This document shows positions 59,401-64,000 of a DNA stretch of 64,000 nucleotides, piece by piece; position 1 is the first letter of the stretch; every line of letters begins with the position of its first letter. The stretch comes from Bugula neritina (taxonomy: Eukaryota > Bryozoa > Gymnolaemata > Cheilostomatida > Bugulidae), in the NCBI GenBank assembly GCA_964035545.1, contig OZ037765.1:22824495-22888494 (forward strand). Direction: 5' to 3'. The position numbers were made by a program, and so were the translations under genes. Below the pieces are notes generated by a model. It ran no database searches, had not been told where the DNA came from, and saw only the letters and a list, made by a program, of their open reading frames with translations.

Positions 59401-61269
59401 ATTTCTGTCTGACGTACAATTAATGAATGATGTAATAGTCACACATTTCTTACCCTCACATGAGGCTGTGATAAGATATATAACAGCTCCTTGGCTTCTT
59501 CAGCTAAGAAAAATCTGTTTCGGAACTGTTCATAGATCTGAGAAAATATTAAATGCACCGAAATACTGTGTAATCATATTCCAATAAATTTTCATCAGCA
59601 AATGAACCACTGAGTTAAAGTTAAAGTTTCACTTTCATTAGTATTTCTAAGAAGAATAGCAACTCAATACATAGTATCACTAACATGCATTATATGTACA
59701 ATATTATGTATAAAAACCATAATCTAGACAAGAACCCAGTGCAAGTAAAAGTATTCCACATTCACAAAGGGCATGCATTGTTTTTGCTAATTGTTTGAGA
59801 GTTTACTGTATCAGGTTTATTAAATATTACTAGGTAGGTGGGTATGTGGAGATACTGTCTCTGCATCAAAGTCATTAATAGTAGTAGCTCTATCTGGTTT
59901 CAAAAAAAGATTATGCAGAATTTGAATGACTTTAGAGTTAAGATTTAGGTCGCTTGTTCAAAACAACTGTTGATGGAATATATGCTAACCAACTCTCTCC
60001 CCCTTTTGTGTGAGGCCCAGAGCCCAGTTTTGCATATCCGTGTCATTAATGATGTTGAGGAAAGTAAAATCAAAACCCACCCTTTTTTAAGCTTCTCTTA
60101 GCTATTAATAAACAAAGTACACAACTTTTTCTTTTAAGAATGGCAAATAAAGACTGGAGATCATATCTGTAATACCTATACACAAATATAGTCTGTTTCA
60201 GCTCTAATAATAGTTGAACAACTTAGTCAACTGTAATTAGAAACTAGTTACCTGATCAATAAGAATTAGTTAGCTGTACAGCTGTAAGTAGGTAGTACAA
60301 CTATGAACTTTGCTTGCTGTTAGCATGACTGAAGTTAAAATCTGTATTATGAATAGCAGCATTTTAATTTATTAGATTGTTTAGTAATTATAATGCACTG
60401 GCATTTATTTCAATATGTCAGCAATTTACAGCAAGACTCTGGAATACTATTTCTGTTCCAACTATATTTTTTGTTTTGGAATAAAAATTAATAAAAGTGA
60501 AATGCAAATATCTACACATTAAAACGTCTCATAATAGTTGAACTTGTTATTTGTTTCATTTATCATCTTCTATAACATAATGTTGTAGAACTGGTATGGG
60601 TTTATGTAGGAAAGCAGGAAGGAAACAATGGTGGGAGTGGTGGTAGGGCTGTTTTGAAATAGCCGTAGCCAATGAGAATGTAGGAGCTGTAGAACAACAG
60701 AAATTATATAATATAAAATTCCTGCTGCTACTTTAAAAGCTACAAGATTTTCTCATTGTCTAAACTTGGTGAACAAATTATTGATAGCATTGATTTGCAT
60801 CGTAAATAACAAGCCAATCAAAATAGTGGTCTAAAAGAGTTTACAGGGGATGTAAAATGTTCAGTAGAAACATAATTTTTCAAATGTATGCATTTTAAAT
60901 ATTGCATGTAATATTTCTAGAAAGAATAAAAAGCAAGTAACATATAAGCTAAAGTTTTATTTAATCAAGTAACTGAATGTTTCATGCAGACTTTTATATT
61001 AAAATATTACACGCAAACTATAAAAAGGTTAAGAATTACAAGCAATAGCTTATAAAGGTACGTGTATATTAGTTATGGTACCATTACTCAAACAGTATAT
61101 ATGGGATACTTACTTCACCCGCTAGATCATATGAGTGGTCTAATACTGGAATATGACCTGCTCGCTTTAGGTTTTTGATTTTGTGGTTTATCATAGACTC
61201 TGTCACGCCATGCTCTCTTGAAATCCCATTATTTATGTCCATTCTGTTTGAACAACTTATATATTTCAT
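50478..61269 (-). CDS. MPP7: MPP7-like MAGUK scaffold (L27-PDZ-SH3-guanylate kinase)
   Basis: Sixteen minus-strand exons, all phases agreeing: 61114-61269, 59454-59537, 58647-58778, 57839-57920, 56841-56926, 56036-56107, 55233-55429, 54431-54540, 54032-54112, 53655-53684, 52712-52807, 52453-52530, 52062-52155, 51630-51738, 51075-51197 and 50478-50654, giving 568 residues (human MPP7 576). L27-type helices lie near residues 53-120 (FDVHDRVANKEYLPVLP), the PDZ near 125-204 (GGPAERSGLIRNGDEIHEVNG), the SH3 near 205-269 (GDILEIV, WWQA) and guanylate kinase near 366-568, ending KWIPSAWLD. SHRLLEYGEYKGHLYG places it with MPP3/4/7. These proteins organise cell-polarity complexes (Crumbs, Dlg, Lin7) at junctions. 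The P-loop reads GPPSMGK, closer to the GxxxxGK of true guanylate kinases than in most MAGUKs. The N-terminal exon is the least conserved part. Confidence 0.9.
53873..54000. repeat. CTATGTAA-type microsatellite
   Basis: About a dozen imperfect 8-10-base units (AACTATGTG, AACTATGTAG, AACTATGTA) lie in the MAGUK intron between the exons at 53684 and 54032. Confidence 0.85.
56472..56518. repeat. perfect 18-bp inverted repeat (hairpin)
   Basis: Arms AGGCCTAGTTGTTAACCT (56472-56489) and its exact reverse complement (56501-56518) enclose an 11-base loop, in the MAGUK intron between the PDZ-encoding exons. Confidence 0.95.
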
Positions 61270-62995
61270 GATGAAAATTCAGACAGTTTTACTAAAGAGG
61301 CTTTTTGAGCGAAGATTGCTGTTGCAATATGTTTTGGCATCGCGAGTTTGACCTACTGAAAGGAAACACTGTTTGAGAGTTTAGCTCCATATTCTTTGTA
61401 TACATGTAATTGCTAGCAAACCTAACATATTGCAATAAACTTTGAAAGCATTTAAGATGATGAAACATGACAACAAACTATATTGTATACAACACAATAA
61501 TATAATAGAGAACTTTTGTTATACAGCAGGTAACTAATTTTATATTGTATATAGAATAATTACCTTGAAGTTTGAACTAAACCTCAGCCTGGAAATCTTG
61601 TTAGCTAATTTGAAATGATTAAGCAGATTCTCTGCAAGCTGTTACTTTCTTGTGGGCGCACATGCAGTGTATATTTTCGCCAATAGAGCATTCAACTGAG
61701 ATACAGCTTCATTGGCAATGCAATTAGACCACTAATAATATAACCTATCAGCTGATGATTGGCTGTTGGTTTGTTTCAGCAAATAGCCCTTGTAAGTAAC
61801 TTACTACAAAGGAACTGGTCCTTTCAATACTTGACATGTGGAGTTCAAACTATTATATAAGGGTTAGATCCATTTGAATTTTTATTACATGCAGTCTGTG
61901 TTATGTGAGATAAAAAGATTTGTGGCACGGTCTACCATATACCAAACTTATTTAACTTGTATGTTAATGGTCTACCATATATTGAAACTATCATTTAACT
62001 TTTATATTAATGAGATTACACTAGATCACTAAATGTCCTACTTATTTCAGGTTATTAGATAAATATAGTTTGGGAATGAATGAGCTTTACTATCTTAACT
62101 GAAAGTTGTTAGATGGTGAGGCTAACTACATTTAAAACATATAATTAAATAATATTTATTACAACCTGACAAATTGTTAAACCAACTTTTGCCTATTAGT
62201 AGGCTGCATGCTCTGCAAACATGCTCAAATGGCTTCCCAAAAATCACTAATAACCCTGGCTATATATTTAAGGTCATGGCCTAGAGCATGTGCGTCATGC
62301 TATAAGCCAGCATTCTAAAATCTAACATCTGAGCCATAACAGTTTATTAAAATAATATTATATTACAATTTATAATGGGATTACCTATTTTAGAACGTTA
62401 AATTGTTTTATAAAAAAATTACCGTACAATTATATACGTTAAGTATAAAAGCTAAAACAGATAAATACTAATAATCTTACAATTATAAAACACCGCTTTA
62501 TATTATCTTAAACCACACACGAGTTCACGCACTTGAGAATTAGCTTACCGGTGTGAAAACATTTGTGGTATGGTCTGCTATAAACCAAAACTATCAATTA
62601 ACTTTTATATTTAATACTTATAGGATAAGAGCCTGAATGACAAACTTTTGATCATAATAATATAACAATATAATAATAATTTCAATATTATTAATGTATT
62701 AATAATATAATAATATATTGTTTTACTTCGAGTTTCACAGAACATAAATTACTAAAAGTTGAGTTGTCTGCCCTCCATGAAGTGAGTCCTGCGACATTGT
62801 TAATTTCGTAACACTGAGCTGTAATAATTATTGAGTTCATTGTTTCGTAAGAAAAAGCATAGCCCATAGATTTTGTGATTAGCGTTACAAAATTTTTAAC
62901 TATATGATATAATTGAATGTGGTCAAACCACGGGTATCGTGAAGTACGTAGTTTACAAGCTAAACACAATACCGTTGCTTTCATAAGCTGCAAGC
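61270..62995. other. spacer upstream of the MAGUK gene
   Basis: No coding signal. Related segments reading GGTCTACCATATA followed by AACTATCATTTAACTTTTAT or close variants occur at about 61925-61965, 61968-62012 and 62567-62612, so a dispersed or local repeat is present. AT-rich runs lie at 62340-62500 and 62640-62720. Confidence 0.5.
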
Positions 62996-63032
62996 ATGGC
63001 CGCCGTAACAAAATTCACATCAACTTGTGCAG
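62996..63032 (+). CDS. candidate first coding exon of a gene leaving the window
   Basis: ATG in good context (CAAGCATGGCC) opens MAAVTKFTSTCA, and the thirteenth codon is split by a GTATGA donor. An Ala/Thr/Lys-rich start without acids could be a mitochondrial presequence. No downstream exon is found in the remaining kilobase, which is simple-sequence DNA, so this is unconfirmed. Confidence 0.3.
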
Positions 63033-63129
63033 GTATGAAATATTTAATATAAAATTTAGCATTCCGAGTCACCAGTCAAGACTCAGCTTTACAAATCAAA
63101 GCTAGTGATGCATGGCAATGTATTTTTCT

Positions 63130-63720
63130 GTGTAATTTCACAATAATAATTTGCTCATACTCATAGTCATACTGATCGTGATACTGATACTCACTTACAC
63201 TTACAGTTACTGACTGCTGTCGAGTCTGTCATACTCATAGTCATACTGATAGTCATAGTGTCATACTCAATGACACTAACAGTAACTGTAAGTGTAACTC
63301 ACACTTGCTCAGTTTCAATTTGAATTTCATACTCATACTAATAGACGATCATGATAGTGATCATGATACTCAATCTCGGTTTGTGTCACTCACACTGACA
63401 CTGTGACTGTCAGACTCAAAGTCAAAGTCAGTGTCGCAGTCAGTGTCACACTCACACTGATACTTTTACTGATGACTGATGAGATACTCGTACTGATCCA
63501 TTATAATTAATGTAAATGATACTCGTACATTTACACTTATGACTCGCCTTTGGCTTTCACGACTCTTACAGTTACTCTTACTCTTAGTTTTAATCTTGCA
63601 TTTACAGTTAGTGTTACACTAAACTTGCAGTTAAACTTAGTGTTACTATGACTATCAGAGTATCACTATGAGTATCAGTATGGCTATTAATGGTTAGTCA
63701 TAGTGTTACCAATCATGAAT
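63130..63720. repeat. degenerate 3/6-bp-periodic array
   Basis: Runs alternate TCA or TGA with TAC or TAG (TCATAC, TCATAG, TGATAC), grading into ACACTT, ACAGTT, TGACAC and GTAACT stretches. C and G swap at fixed positions of a 3-base period. It is related in style to the (TAN)n arrays at 35.2 and 44-45 kb. Confidence 0.75.
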
Positions 63721-64000
63721 CAATTGATATTTTAATTTTTGAATTTTTCACATTCTGATTCCGATTCAGCTTGATTGGTTATAATTGTAATTATGGTTAT
63801 GCTTAATGTTGTGATTAAGTTTATTACTACAGCATGAATTATTTATTACTTATCTGTTATGTAAATGCCTATAGGAATGGTGTGATACTGATAAAAACTG
63901 ATAGTCATCCTAAAGTGGCAAATTCAAGTCAAAGAACTAAAAGTAGAAATGTATGGCCACAGTTTTACATTGATATAGTCACAGTCATACGGAACTACAG

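Overview
The window is animal nuclear DNA from an intron-rich, AT-rich genome. GT-AG introns interrupt every recognisable gene, and the proteins belong to metazoan families (CDKL2, SMYD5, MBOAT7, HAP40/F8A, an MPP7-type MAGUK). Together with a DUF7869-like gene and many old DNA transposons, this fits an early-branching invertebrate such as a sponge or cnidarian. The sequence alone does not fix the phylum. Exon models were built by hand from reading frame, splice sites, phase agreement and family similarity.

Layout. 1-2.8 kb: no clear gene. 2.8-11.9 kb (+): a CDKL2-like kinase in nine exons; its first intron holds a complete GALNT-like glycosyltransferase gene on the other strand (4.06-6.56 kb, -) that has lost its metal-binding motifs. 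12.3-33.9 kb (-): SMYD5 in ten exons. One SMYD5 intron holds a small secreted-protein gene (12.65-14.03 kb, +). A 14.8-kb intron (14.95-29.71 kb) has collected a decayed Gypsy pol fragment, a DUF7869-like gene, a zinc-finger pseudogene, a BEL-like gag scrap, a PIF/Harbinger pseudogene, a nearly intact piggyBac and a second Gypsy fragment.

33.9-36.3 kb lies between the head-to-head SMYD5 and MBOAT7 genes and is packed with repeats: an LTR-like element with a nested palindrome 41 bp from the SMYD5 start codon, a 768-bp TTAA-flanked element, a (TAN)n array and a fold-back MITE. 36.3-39.3 kb (+): MBOAT7 in six exons. 39.6-43.3 kb (-): HAP40/F8A in nine exons. 43.3-45.8 kb: a divergent intergenic region made largely of (TAN)n-type repeats. 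45.8-48.3 kb (+): a six-exon APH/methylthioribose-kinase-like gene with an apparently dead active site. 48.3-50.5 kb: a convergent intergenic region with a second fold-back MITE that has 11-bp target duplications. 50.5-61.3 kb (-): a 16-exon MPP7-like scaffold (L27, PDZ, SH3, guanylate kinase). 61.3-64 kb: spacer, a possible first exon at 62,996, and another degenerate 3/6-bp-periodic array.

The genes do not form a pathway. They are independent housekeeping, signalling and polarity genes, and SMYD5/MBOAT7 and HAP40/kinase-like are divergent pairs that may share upstream DNA. The most unusual signals are the (TAN)n arrays, the catalytically degenerate GALNT and kinase-like genes, and the stack of mobile elements in the SMYD5 promoter region.
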